A stretch of 64,000 nt of DNA from Massilia sp. H6 (GTDB taxonomy: Bacteria > Pseudomonadota > Gammaproteobacteria > Burkholderiales > Burkholderiaceae_D). The first letter of the stretch is position 1. The number at the start of each line of letters is the position of its first letter. Below the pieces are notes generated by a model that saw only the letters and a list, made by a program, of their open reading frames with translations, was not told the origin of the DNA and did not search any database. Location: contig NZ_CP103371.1 in the NCBI RefSeq assembly GCF_024802625.1, positions 1,426,001 to 1,490,000 of the forward strand. The letters run 5' to 3'. Shown one piece after another: positions 26,864 to 35,496 of this stretch. The translations under genes were made by a program, and so were the position numbers.

Positions 26864-27553
26864 ATGTCCAGTTACGTTATTTCCGCGCCCGCCACGCCAA
26901 CGCTCGCCGTGGCGGGGCAAGATTCCCGTTTTCCGGTTCGCCGCGTGTTCTGCGTCGGCCGCAACTACGGTGCGCATGCGCGCGAGATGGGCAGCGATCC
27001 CGAGCGCGAGCCGCCGTTTTTCTTTACCAAGCCCGCCGATGCGGTGGTGCCGGCCAGTGGCACGGTGCCTTATCCGCCTGCTACCGACGACTTGCACCAC
27101 GAGGTGGAGCTGGTGGTGGCGCTGGGCAGCGGCGGCGCCGACATCGCACCTGCCGATGCGATGGCGCTGGTATGGGGGTATGGCGTCGGCCTGGACCTGA
27201 CGCGGCGCGACCTGCAGGCGCAGGCCAAGAATACGGGTCGGCCCTGGGACATGGCCAAGGGCTTCGACGCGTCGGCGCCTTGCAGTCCCTTGACGCCGGC
27301 GACGACGCTGGGGCTTGCGCAAGATGCGCGGATCTGGCTCGAAGTCAACGGCGCGCTGCGGCAAGAGGGCAAGCTCGGCGACATGATCTGGCCGATCGCC
27401 GATGTGATCAGCCATTTGTCGCGTCTGGTGCGGCTGGAGGCGGGTGATCTGATCTATACCGGCACGCCGGCAGGCGTGGCGGCCTTGAGCCGCGGCGACC
27501 GGGTGCGCGGTGGCGTGGACGGCGTCGCGCAGTTTGCGTTGACGATCGCGTAG
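26864..27553 (+). CDS. fumarylacetoacetate hydrolase (FAH) family protein
   Basis: 229 residues. The family cleaves C-C bonds or tautomerises and decarboxylates beta-dicarbonyl acids. The fingerprint is present: FCVGRNYGAHAREMG, PFFFTKPADAV, LHHEVELVVAL (metal-binding Glu residues) and GDLIYTGTPAGVA. Bacterial members of this size include acylpyruvate hydrolases such as YcgM. The ATG at 26864 follows AAAGGATCCGC. It stands alone, so the pathway is unclear. Confidence 0.92.
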   Translation: MSSYVISAPATPTLAVAGQDSRFPVRRVFCVGRNYGAHAREMGSDPEREPPFFFTKPADAVVPASGTVPYPPATDDLHHEVELVVALGSGGADIAPADAMALVWGYGVGLDLTRRDLQAQAKNTGRPWDMAKGFDASAPCSPLTPATTLGLAQDARIWLEVNGALRQEGKLGDMIWPIADVISHLSRLVRLEAGDLIYTGTPAGVAALSRGDRVRGGVDGVAQFALTIA

Positions 27554-27672
27554 CGCCGGGCCAGGCGAAAACGGGCCGGGCGAGCGCATGCACAGCCACG
27601 AAAACTGGTAGGCTACTCCCATCAAACACAGGCCGCGCCCAGATCAGGATGCGGCCAGATGGGGAGGCTGTC

Positions 27673-28530
27673 TTGAGCGAAGTGGCATTGATCACGCTGC
27701 ATGGAATGGGAGAAACACCGCCCACCTATGCCGACGGGCTGATGGAGCGCGTGCGCGGACAGCTCGGCGCTGTCGCTGGCAAGGTCGTGATGCGCTCGGT
27801 GTATTACCAGAACATCCTGCAGGACAACCAGTACACGGTCTGGGACCGCACCGTGCAGGCTAGCGCGGTGCGCTACGCCGACCTGCGCAAATTCGTGCTG
27901 TTCGGTCTGGGCGACGCCGCCGGCCTGGAAAACCACAAGGAAAGCCCCGGTTCGGTCTACGAACTGGCGCAGGGCGAGATCGCGCGCACGCTGCTGTCGG
28001 CGCATGCGATCCGTCCCGGCATGCCGGTGGTGTTCGTGGCGCAGTCACTTGGCGGCCAGGTGCTGTCGAGTTACATCTACGATGCGCAGAAGGCGGCGGC
28101 GGGCAGGCCGGTGGGCGCTGGCATCTGGCGCAATATCGATGCCTGGGCGGCGGGCGCGCTGGGGCGCAGCTTGAGCGCCAGCGAGAAAACCTTTTTGGCC
28201 GCCGGCACCTGCGCGGCGCTGGTCACGACCGGCAGCAACATCCCGGTGTTTGTGGCCGCGCACAAGGAAATGCACATCATCCCGATCGCGCCACCCACCT
28301 CGCTGTTCAAGTGGATCAATTTCTACGACCCGGACGACATTCTTGGCTGGCCGCTGCAGCCGCTCTCCAGCGGCTACCGCGCGCTGGTGGAAGACCGCGC
28401 CATCAATGCCGGCCGTGGCGCCGCCAGCCTGTTACTGCGCAGCTGGAACCCGCTTGTCCACAACAGCTACTGGGATGACGATGCCGTGATCGCGGCGATC
28501 GCTGCGATGCTGCGCCGGCTGGCAGCCTGA
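27673..28530 (+). CDS. alpha/beta-hydrolase-like protein of unknown substrate
   Basis: 285 residues from a TTG at 27673, which has a GGGGAGG ribosome site; an ATG eight codons upstream overlaps that site. It opens with a strand and turn LITLHGMGETPPTYADGL, and the nucleophile elbow is probably VFVAQSLGGQVLSSYIYDA (GQSLGG-like, AQSLGG here). A late His (NPLVHNSYWDDD) could complete a triad. No signal peptide is seen, so it is cytoplasmic. Function beyond hydrolase-like is not known. Confidence 0.75.
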   Translation: MSEVALITLHGMGETPPTYADGLMERVRGQLGAVAGKVVMRSVYYQNILQDNQYTVWDRTVQASAVRYADLRKFVLFGLGDAAGLENHKESPGSVYELAQGEIARTLLSAHAIRPGMPVVFVAQSLGGQVLSSYIYDAQKAAAGRPVGAGIWRNIDAWAAGALGRSLSASEKTFLAAGTCAALVTTGSNIPVFVAAHKEMHIIPIAPPTSLFKWINFYDPDDILGWPLQPLSSGYRALVEDRAINAGRGAASLLLRSWNPLVHNSYWDDDAVIAAIAAMLRRLAA

Positions 28531-28591
28531 CCAGGTTCAGGGTTAGGTTCAGGCCCAGATTCAGGTCCAGGTTCAGGTCCAGATTCAGGCC
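28531..28591. repeat. 12-bp minisatellite between convergent genes
   Basis: Five units of the pattern AGRTTCAGGYCC fill the space between the hydrolase stop and the asparaginase stop codon, and the latter lies in the repeat. Likely variable in copy number. Confidence 0.8.
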
Positions 28592-29616
28592 CGGCCCGCG
28601 GGCGCCAGCGTGAACAGGGTCCGGATATCGCCCGCCACCGCACCGCGCGCATTGCGGATGAGCGGCTGGCGGTATTGGTCCAGCTCTGCGCGGCGGGCCG
28701 CGTTGAGCAAGCCGAGCTGCTCGAGTACGCTGTAGACGACCGGGTGCAAGGCGCGGCTGTTGCCGTCGGTAATCTTGACGGCGATGCCCAGGCCGGCCGA
28801 GCCGATGCCGATGGTTTGCACCGCGTCGGCGCCCACTTTCGCCACCCAGTCGCCGCCACCGGCGGTCATCCAGGACAGGTCGGTACGTGCCGTGCCCGAG
28901 ACCAGGTCGGGGCGCGCCGTCATCGCATCGCGCAAGTCGCCCATCGCTCCACCCAGCCGCGCATCGGCTTTGCCTTGCCCCAGGCGTGCGTACAGGTGGG
29001 CCAGGCGCGACAGGGGCATTGCATAATTCGGCGCCGAGCAGCCGTCGATCCCGGTCGGCATGGCCTCTGCAGGCATGCCGACCGTGTCGGCCAGCGTGGC
29101 GCGGATCGCCTGCTGCAGTGGATGGGCGCGCTCCACATAACCGGCGGTCGGCGTGCCATGCAGGCGGCACCAGGCCAGGAAGCCGCTGTGCTTGCCCGAA
29201 CAGTTGTGGTGCAGCGGGGTCCAGTTGCGGCCGGCGGGCGGCTGCTGACCTGTGAACTCGTAGAACAGCGGCGTTGCGCAGCCGCATTCGAGGTGGCCTG
29301 GATCGAGGCCGATCTTGGTGAGAATCGATTGCACGCCTTCCAGGTGCATGTCTTCGCCCGAGTGGCTGGCGCAGAGCAGGGCCAGTTCGTCGCGCGACAG
29401 GCCAAAGCGCGCGGGCCCGTCGGACAGCATGAACGGCAGCGCCTGGAAAGGCTTGAGCGCCGAACGCGTGAACGTGGGGTAGTGCGGGTCGCCGGCCGAA
29501 TACAGCAGGCGTCCCTGGACGTCGACGACCGCCACCGAGCCGGTATGGACGTTCTCGATGGTGTTCTCAGTGCCGGGGTAGCCGCGCGTGGTGGCAGCCA
29601 GGGAGATGGGTTGCAT
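28585..29616 (-). CDS. asparaginase, Asparaginase_II (thermolabile, Rhizobium-type) family
   Basis: 343 residues. Hydrolyses asparagine to aspartate and ammonia. The family is distinct from E. coli AnsA/AnsB. Its conserved segments are present: TFTRSALKPFQALP (catalytic Ser-Lys region), LLCASHSGEDMHLEGV, HNCSGKHSGFL, and TGIDGCSAPNYAMPL. It has no signal peptide, so it is cytoplasmic. The ATG at 29616 lies behind a TGGCAGCCAGGGAGA-like stretch on the opposite strand; no stronger start exists. Confidence 0.9.
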   Translation of the reverse strand: MQPISLAATTRGYPGTENTIENVHTGSVAVVDVQGRLLYSAGDPHYPTFTRSALKPFQALPFMLSDGPARFGLSRDELALLCASHSGEDMHLEGVQSILTKIGLDPGHLECGCATPLFYEFTGQQPPAGRNWTPLHHNCSGKHSGFLAWCRLHGTPTAGYVERAHPLQQAIRATLADTVGMPAEAMPTGIDGCSAPNYAMPLSRLAHLYARLGQGKADARLGGAMGDLRDAMTARPDLVSGTARTDLSWMTAGGGDWVAKVGADAVQTIGIGSAGLGIAVKITDGNSRALHPVVYSVLEQLGLLNAARRAELDQYRQPLIRNARGAVAGDIRTLFTLAPAGRA

Positions 29617-29930
29617 GGTCTGTCGCCCGAATCAACGAAAAGCCTACTGTAAGCCATATGCGGCCAGGGCTGCCGCACGTTCGGCAGCAGCTTCGCCGGC
29701 AGGCGCACACGTATATGCACCCCCCACCTGGCATCGGTTTTACGCAGTTCATCCCGTATTTACGGCGTTTCGGCGCTTGCAGCTTGAGCCTGCGCGGCGC
29801 TTGGCTAGACTACTCATATCGCCAGACAAACCCAGACAAACGCTGGCGAACTTGAATATCGTGGACCGCGCAGCACAGGTTGTTAGCCGCACCGGTCCGA
29901 CCTCAATCGCCATTAAAAGGAATATCGATC
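29617..29930. other. intergenic region between divergent asparaginase and secreted-protein genes
   Basis: 314 bases without a supported gene. It should contain the two divergent promoters. I see no clear box pair or operator. Confidence 0.5.
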
Positions 29931-30338
29931 ATGCGTACCAAACTGCTGCTGGCTGCCACCGCCACCTTCTTCGCCCTGACCGCCACCGCCACCGCCACGG
30001 CGGCGCCCCAGGCCGCCTCGACCGAACGCGTCACCGTGATCGGCGCCCAGGCCGCGCGGACCCCGATGGCCCCCTTCCTGTTCGACCGCATGATGGGCGA
30101 CTACGAAATGACCGACGGCCGCAAGCTGACCGTCACCGGCAAGCTCACCGGCAATGCGAAAACGGTGTATGCCGACCTTGGCGACGGTCCGGTCGAGATC
30201 GTCCACATCGGCAAGGGCCGCTTCGTCGCGATGAACAAGGACGTGCGCTTTGCCTTCGAAGGCACGCGCCGGCATGTGGAGACGGTGCGCGTTAGTACCG
30301 TCGACGGCCGCCGCCAGCTTGCATTAGCCCAGCGCTGA
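29931..30338 (+). CDS. small exported protein of unknown function
   Basis: 135 residues from the ATG at 29931 (AAAAGGAATATCG upstream). The first ~30 residues form a signal peptide with an Ala/Thr-rich cleavage region. The mature part is about 105 residues, with FLFDRMMGDYEMTDGRKLTV near its start, and looks like a small beta-rich domain. I do not recognise a family. Its 3' end overlaps the convergent pirin gene by 15 bases. Confidence 0.75.
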   Translation: MRTKLLLAATATFFALTATATATAAPQAASTERVTVIGAQAARTPMAPFLFDRMMGDYEMTDGRKLTVTGKLTGNAKTVYADLGDGPVEIVHIGKGRFVAMNKDVRFAFEGTRRHVETVRVSTVDGRRQLALAQR

Positions 30339-31190
30339 GCCAAACCGCCCGGCCTGGTAATCCTCGATGGCCTGGGCGATTTCTTCGCGGGTCGTCATGA
30401 CGAAGGGGCCATGCGCCACCACCGGTTCACGGATCGGGGCCGCATGGCCAAATACCACCAGCGCATCGCGCTCGGCCCGGATCTCGATGGCGTCGCCGGC
30501 GTCGTTAAATTCCACCAGGTGCATCTGCGTGACCATGGCGCCCTGCCTGCCCACCCGGACCATGCCGCGCGCCACATACAGGAACACGCTGCGCCCTGTC
30601 AGGCCGCTGACGCGCAGGCAGCCGCCTGCCTCCATCTGCAGGGTGCTCATGAAGACGCCGGTGAGCGTATGCACTGGCCCGCACGATCCTTCCCATTGCC
30701 CTGCAATCAGGTTCATGGTTACTTTGCCGGCGTCGAGCGGCAGGGCAGGAATGTCGGCGCGCTGCAGTCCTGTATAGGCCGGCTCGCTCATTTTCAGGCT
30801 TGCCGGCAAATTGACCCACAGCTGCAGGATCTCGACCGGACCGCCCGCATCCAGAAACGCGCGCGGCGATACTTCGGCATGCACGATGCCACGCCCGGCC
30901 GTCATCCACTGCACGCCGCCGGCATCGATGATGCTTTCGTGGCCGGCGTTGTCGCGGTGGGCCAGCATGCCCTCGAGAATAAAGGTGACGGTCTCGAACC
31001 CGCGATGCGGGTGCGGTCCGAAGGGCAGGCCGCTGTTGTGCGGGGGATAGGTCTGCGGGCCGTGGTGGTTAAGGAACAGGAATGGGTCGATCTGTTCGAG
31101 GCGGGGAGCGGGCAAGGGACGGCGGGTGATCAGCTCGCCAATGTCGTCGCGCGTGGCGGGGTGTATCCGCTGTACGGTTTTTTCGGTCAT
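30324..31190 (-). CDS. pirin family protein (bicupin)
   Basis: 288 residues from the ATG at 31190. The N-terminal cupin carries the iron-ligand set: GPHPHRGFETVTFILEG (two His), then MTAGRGIVHAE (His, Glu). The C-terminal cupin ends with VVFGHAAPIREPVVAHGPFV. Bacterial pirins are iron-binding proteins; some act as quercetinases, others bind regulators or enzymes. In-frame starts further upstream have no family similarity. It stands alone, convergent with the exported protein gene. Confidence 0.93.
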   Translation of the reverse strand: MTEKTVQRIHPATRDDIGELITRRPLPAPRLEQIDPFLFLNHHGPQTYPPHNSGLPFGPHPHRGFETVTFILEGMLAHRDNAGHESIIDAGGVQWMTAGRGIVHAEVSPRAFLDAGGPVEILQLWVNLPASLKMSEPAYTGLQRADIPALPLDAGKVTMNLIAGQWEGSCGPVHTLTGVFMSTLQMEAGGCLRVSGLTGRSVFLYVARGMVRVGRQGAMVTQMHLVEFNDAGDAIEIRAERDALVVFGHAAPIREPVVAHGPFVMTTREEIAQAIEDYQAGRFGSALG

Positions 31191-31320
31191 GAGGGCATGT
31201 CCTCGTGGGTTTGGGTTGCCGTCACCATACCCGAACGCGACCGGGTGCGCAGGCACGCCTGTGCTAGACTTCTTGCGCATTTGCAACCCGCACTGGTGAC
31301 CCCCGACGATGGAGATGGCG

Positions 31321-32868
31321 ATGACGATTCGAACAACCCTGCTGGCCAGCGTGCTGCTGGCAGTCTTCGGCACCGCGGCGGCGGTGCCGGTTGCCGCCGC
31401 TGGCGCGACCAAAGCGCCGAGCGAGGTGGCGGTCAGCACCGCCAAGTATGCCGTCACCACCTACCGCACGGAGCTGGTCGACACGCTGGCGGAGCTGGTG
31501 AGCTATAACACGGTGGCCGACCCGGTCGTCGCATCCGACAAGAATCCGGTTCATATCGCGTTCAAGCAAGCCCTCAAGCGCGAGGCGCAGCGCCTTGGGC
31601 TGGACTACGCTGACCACGGCTGGACCGTCATCATCGGGCTGGGCAGCGCGGCCGAGCGGGTTGGCGTGATTACGCATGGCGACGTGCAGCCGGTGGATGC
31701 GAGCAAGTGGAAGAAATCGCCCTTCGTGCTGGACCGTACCAGCGAGCCTGGCAAGCTGCTGGCGCGCGGCGCCGAGGACGACAAGGGCCCGATCGCCACC
31801 GCGCTGTATGCGATGAAGGCGATCCGCGACCGTGGCGTGCCGCTGTCCAAGCGCATCGAGCTGTACGTGTACATGGGCGAAGAATCCGACTGGGGTCCGC
31901 TGACCGAGTTCCTGAAAACCCACCAGCCGCCGCAGGTCAACATCACGCTCGACGCCGAATACCCGGCAGTGACGGCCGAGAAGGGCTCGGGCACGATTGC
32001 CGTCACGGTGCCCCGGCAGGACGCGGCCAGCGCGCCGGCGGGCGAGCCCTACGTGGCCGAGTTCGGCGGCGGCTTTTTCCGCACCCAGATTCCGGAAGAC
32101 GCTACTGCGCTGGTGGCAAACGCTACCCCGCAGCTCGAACAGGCGGTGCGCGCGCGCGCCGCCGGGCAAGACGGCATGCAGTACCACTTCGCCTGGCAGG
32201 GCAGCGGCCTGGCAATCAAGGCCAGGGGCGTGTCGGCCCACTCATCGAAACCGGAACACGGCGTCAACGCGGTAAGCATGCTGGCCGATGCGCTGGCGGT
32301 GCGCCCCTGGGCCAACACCACGGCGGGCGGCGTGGTCAACTTTCTCAACGAGATGGTCGGCACCGGCCTGTACGGCGAAAAGTTCGGCACCATCGCCTAC
32401 CGCGACGGGTTCATGGGGCAGATGACCGTCGCGCCGACGGTGATCCGCCAGCGCAAGCAGGAAGAAGGCGGCGGCATCGAGGTCTCGATCAACCTGCGCC
32501 GCCCGCAGGGCAAGAGCACCGAGCAGCTCACCGGCGAGATCCACGCCGCGCTGGCCCAGTGGCAAAGCCGCCAGCTGTCGCTTGCCAATGTCACGGTACG
32601 CATCAACGAGCCGTGGGTACAGAAGAACGCGCCGCACTTGCCGACCCTGATGAGCGTGTTCTCGTATTTTTCCGGCATGAAAGACCCGCAGCCGGTGGCG
32701 ATCGGCGGCGGCACCAACTCGCGCCTGTTCCCGGGCGCAGTCAGCTTCGGCCCTGGCATGCCGGGCAAGGTCTACACCGGCCACTCGGAGCACGAGTTCA
32801 TTACCGAAAAGCAGCTGCTGCTGAACTTGCAGATGTACACGGCGGTGCTGGTGGAGCTGGCGCGCTAG
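31321..32868 (+). CDS. exported M20-family dipeptidase
   Basis: 515 residues. A signal peptide (TIRTTLLASVLLAVFGTAAA) indicates export. The zinc-site motifs of PepV/Sapep-type dipeptidases are visible: GVITHGDVQPVD (His, Asp), RGAEDDKGPIATALYAM (bridging Asp), YVYMGEESDWG (catalytic Glu-Glu), LDAEYP (Asp) and a late TGHSEHEFI (His). Three in-frame ATGs lie at 31309, 31315 and 31321; the last has GGAG six bases upstream and is chosen. It cleaves dipeptides, probably in the periplasm. A terminator follows. Confidence 0.92.
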   Translation: MTIRTTLLASVLLAVFGTAAAVPVAAAGATKAPSEVAVSTAKYAVTTYRTELVDTLAELVSYNTVADPVVASDKNPVHIAFKQALKREAQRLGLDYADHGWTVIIGLGSAAERVGVITHGDVQPVDASKWKKSPFVLDRTSEPGKLLARGAEDDKGPIATALYAMKAIRDRGVPLSKRIELYVYMGEESDWGPLTEFLKTHQPPQVNITLDAEYPAVTAEKGSGTIAVTVPRQDAASAPAGEPYVAEFGGGFFRTQIPEDATALVANATPQLEQAVRARAAGQDGMQYHFAWQGSGLAIKARGVSAHSSKPEHGVNAVSMLADALAVRPWANTTAGGVVNFLNEMVGTGLYGEKFGTIAYRDGFMGQMTVAPTVIRQRKQEEGGGIEVSINLRRPQGKSTEQLTGEIHAALAQWQSRQLSLANVTVRINEPWVQKNAPHLPTLMSVFSYFSGMKDPQPVAIGGGTNSRLFPGAVSFGPGMPGKVYTGHSEHEFITEKQLLLNLQMYTAVLVELAR

Positions 32869-32899
32869 GCCTGCCATTGGTCTGTTGTGCAGGGATATG

Positions 32900-32931
32900 C
32901 CGCTCGGGCTTACCGAGCGGTTTTTTTTTTG
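32900..32931 (+). terminator. terminator behind the M20 dipeptidase
   Basis: CCGCTCGG pairs with CCGAGCGG around GCTTA, followed by a run of ten T. Confidence 0.9.
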
Positions 32932-33184
32932 CTGGACGCGAAGCGCCACGCCAGCTGGAGCCTTTTTGCCCTGTTCTTGCGGGTGACTTCGTAGGTGTTC
33001 GTCTCGACGGCGCTGGGTAGAAAATCCCATCCTTACGTAGGATCAGGCTTACAGAAAAGCGCCGGGCCGAGCATGGATTATCGGCTTTCCCAGAGAGGCA
33101 AAGGGCGGCTTGCACGGGCCAGTCATGCCTTGTGCAACGGCGTCGTTGACGATTGGAAAATACAGGTATACCGGCGGAAAAATG

Positions 33185-33198
33185 TGGTGAAATCACCA
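33185..33198. promoter_or_regulatory. candidate operator in front of galT
   Basis: A perfect inverted repeat TGGTGA-AA-TCACCA, 86 bases before the galT start. Size and symmetry fit a dimeric repressor site. The regulator is not in the window, and which family binds it is unknown. Confidence 0.45.
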
Positions 33199-33220
33199 TG
33201 TTAGGATTGGTGTTCAGAAC

Positions 33221-33253
33221 GCGAGCACACCGGTTCCGCCGGTGACTGCTCGC
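33221..33253 (+). promoter_or_regulatory. stem-loop in the galT leader
   Basis: GCGAGCACACCGG pairs with CCGGTGACTGCTCGC, with a 5-base loop and a 2-base bulge, 30 bases before the galT start. It could be a regulatory mRNA structure or an extended operator; no run of T follows, so it is not a terminator. Confidence 0.5.
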
Positions 33254-33283
33254 GCCCGATTTGCCCGACATTTTTTGGATACC

Positions 33284-34387
33284 ATGCACAGCAAAGATCT
33301 CAAGAAGCCGGACGGACGCAACATTACCCTCTACAGCAACCGGCCGATTCCCGAGGGAATCACCGCACCGAGCCCGTTCGCCGAGCCCCAGCACGCCAAT
33401 CCGCATCTGCGCTGGCACCCGCTGCGCGGCGAATGGGTCACCTATGCCGCCTTTCGCCAGAATCGTACCTACCAGCCGCCGCCGCAATACAATCCGCTGG
33501 CGCCGATCAGCGATCCCGAGCACCCGACCGAAATGCCGGCCGGCGACTACGAGATCGCCGTCTTCGACAACCGCTTTCCCTCGCTGGCGCTGGAGTCGCA
33601 CGACCCGCCCAGCGTGACGGTACCGACCGCGCCCGCCAATGGCCACTGCGAGGTGGTGGTGTTTACCCAGACGCCGGAGGCGGCGCTGGCTTCGCTGCCG
33701 CTGTCGCGCATCGAGCTGCTGCTGTACACGTGGGGCGACCGTACCGAGCGCATCGGCAGCCATCCGAACATCCACTACGTGCTGCCATTCGAGAACCGTG
33801 GCGCCGAAGTCGGCGTTACGCTGCACCATCCGCATGGCCAGATCTATTCGTACCCGTTCGTGCCGGCGGTGCCGGCGCGCATGCTGGCGCAGGAGCGCGA
33901 ATACTTCCTGCAGCACGGCACCAGCCTGCTATGCGACATGGCGCGCGACGAGGCGGCCGATGGCAAGCGCGTGCTGTACCAGGACGAGCATGCCATCGCC
34001 TTTGTGCCGGCCTGTGCCCGTTATCCATACGAGGTGTGGGTGATGCCGACCGCGCCGTGCAAGGATTTCGCTGCCCTGAGTGGGCCGCAGCGGGCCGGCC
34101 TGGCACGGGCGCTCAAGACGGTTTTGCTCAAGTTCGAGACGCTGTGGAACCGGCCTTTCCCTTACCTGATGGCCTGGTACCAGGCGCCGACCGACGGCGC
34201 CGAGCATCCCGAGACCCAGCTGCACGCGCAGTTCTATCCGCCGTACCGCACCAAGGACCGGCTCAAATACCTGGCCGGAACCGAGCTGGCAGCCGGCATG
34301 TTCGCAATGGACGTGCTGCCCGAGACCACCGCCTACGAACTGCAGCAGGTCGAAGTGAGCCTGGACGAGAACCGGGAGGCGCGCTGA
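33284..34387 (+). CDS. galT: galactose-1-phosphate uridylyltransferase
   Basis: 367 residues. Exchanges UMP between UDP-glucose and galactose-1-phosphate in the Leloir pathway. The catalytic HPHGQ (182-186) is intact; NPHLRWHPLRGEWV near the start and the LHAQFYPPYRTKDRLKYLAG region near the end are family-typical. The ATG at 33284 is chosen because family similarity begins there. First gene of a four-gene operon; its TGA overlaps the next ATG by one base. Confidence 0.96.
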   Translation: MHSKDLKKPDGRNITLYSNRPIPEGITAPSPFAEPQHANPHLRWHPLRGEWVTYAAFRQNRTYQPPPQYNPLAPISDPEHPTEMPAGDYEIAVFDNRFPSLALESHDPPSVTVPTAPANGHCEVVVFTQTPEAALASLPLSRIELLLYTWGDRTERIGSHPNIHYVLPFENRGAEVGVTLHHPHGQIYSYPFVPAVPARMLAQEREYFLQHGTSLLCDMARDEAADGKRVLYQDEHAIAFVPACARYPYEVWVMPTAPCKDFAALSGPQRAGLARALKTVLLKFETLWNRPFPYLMAWYQAPTDGAEHPETQLHAQFYPPYRTKDRLKYLAGTELAAGMFAMDVLPETTAYELQQVEVSLDENREAR

Positions 34388-35496
34388 TGACCGTAGTCCA
34401 GCCAAGAGAGGCTGAAGTTGCCGACAAGCTGGCGCTGGTACGGACCCACCTGCAGGCGGCAAACGCGGGGGCGTTGCGCCTGCGCGGCGTTGACTGGTTC
34501 GCCTGGATCACTGCCGGCGGATCGAGCGCCGTGTTGCACACCACCGACCAGGGCGTAGCCGAGGTACTGGTCACGCTCGAAGAAGCCTGCATCCTGACCG
34601 ATGCCATCGAAGCCGAGCGTTTGCGCGCAGAAGAAGTCCCGGAAGGCTTCACCTTCCATGCCGAACCGTGGGCCGAGCCCGAGCTGCGCGAGCGCTATGT
34701 GCAGACCGCGGCTGGCGGGCGCACCATCTTGTCTGACCTTCCACGCAATGGAGAGCAGGCCTTGCCCGCGGCGCTGCGCCAGCGCCGACTGGTGCTGGGC
34801 GCCGCCGAACGCGAACGCTACCGCATACTGGGCCGGGAAGCGTCCGAAGCGATGAGCGAGACGATGCGCCAGGCACGCCCCGACTGGACCGAGTTCGAGC
34901 TGGCCGGCGCCGGTGCGCAGGCACTCTGGCGGCGCGGCATTCATCCAGCCCTGGTGCTGGTGGCCGGAGAACGGCGCCTGCCAGCCTGGCGTCACCCGAC
35001 CCCCACCCACGACCGGATCGGCCAGCGCGCCATGCTGGTGTTCTGCGCGCGTCGCCACGGCCTGTATGCCAACCTGACCCGTTTCGTGCGCTTCGGCGCT
35101 GCCGGGGCGGCGCCGCTGGACGACCAGCACGCGCTGATGGAAGTCGAGGCCACCGGGCTGGCAGCGGTGCTGCCGGGCATGTCGCTGTCGTCGGTGTACC
35201 ACGCGCTGGACGCGGCCTACAAGCACGTTGACCGCGAAGCGGCGATCCGCGAGCATCACCAGGGCGGAATTACCGGCTACCGGGCGCGCGAGATCGTGGC
35301 CAGCCCGAGCACTGCGACCCTGCTCGAAGAGGGCATGGCCTTTGCGTTCAACCCGAGCTTCGTGGGCGTCAAGATCGAAGACACTTTCCTGCTCGGTCCG
35401 GAAGGACTCGAGAACCTCACGTTCGACCCCGGATGGCCGGCGGCGGACGTACATGGCCGCATGCGGCCCCTCTGGCTGGAGACGCAAACATGGTGA
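34387..35496 (+). CDS. M24 'pita-bread' fold protein with degenerate metal site, gal operon
   Basis: 369 residues with the creatinase/aminopeptidase P plan: an N-terminal domain with RGVDWFAWITAGGSS, and a C-terminal pita-bread domain. Of the five M24 metal ligands (Asp, Asp, His, Glu, Glu) the aligned positions read C220 (VFCARRHG), N229 (YANLTR), a His at 290/291 (EHHQGG), N322 (FAFNPSF) and E331 (IEDTF). Three of the five are therefore substituted, so ordinary metallopeptidase activity is doubtful. Creatinase is a known metal-free relative. It lies between galT and galK, overlapping both (1 and 7 bases), so it is made with the Leloir enzymes. Its role there is unknown. Confidence 0.85.
   Translation: MTVVQPREAEVADKLALVRTHLQAANAGALRLRGVDWFAWITAGGSSAVLHTTDQGVAEVLVTLEEACILTDAIEAERLRAEEVPEGFTFHAEPWAEPELRERYVQTAAGGRTILSDLPRNGEQALPAALRQRRLVLGAAERERYRILGREASEAMSETMRQARPDWTEFELAGAGAQALWRRGIHPALVLVAGERRLPAWRHPTPTHDRIGQRAMLVFCARRHGLYANLTRFVRFGAAGAAPLDDQHALMEVEATGLAAVLPGMSLSSVYHALDAAYKHVDREAAIREHHQGGITGYRAREIVASPSTATLLEEGMAFAFNPSFVGVKIEDTFLLGPEGLENLTFDPGWPAADVHGRMRPLWLETQTW

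Larger units (their letters stand above)
32869..33283. other. leader and control region of the gal operon
   Basis: After the dipeptidase terminator this 415-base stretch has no convincing gene. Two notable elements lie close to galT: a perfect TGGTGA-AA-TCACCA palindrome (33185-33198) and a longer hairpin (33221-33253). The middle part holds only weak reading frames. Confidence 0.6.

Noticed and set aside
28531..28591. Terminator between the hydrolase and asparaginase genes
   Set aside because: The repeat has no self-complementary arms or T run.
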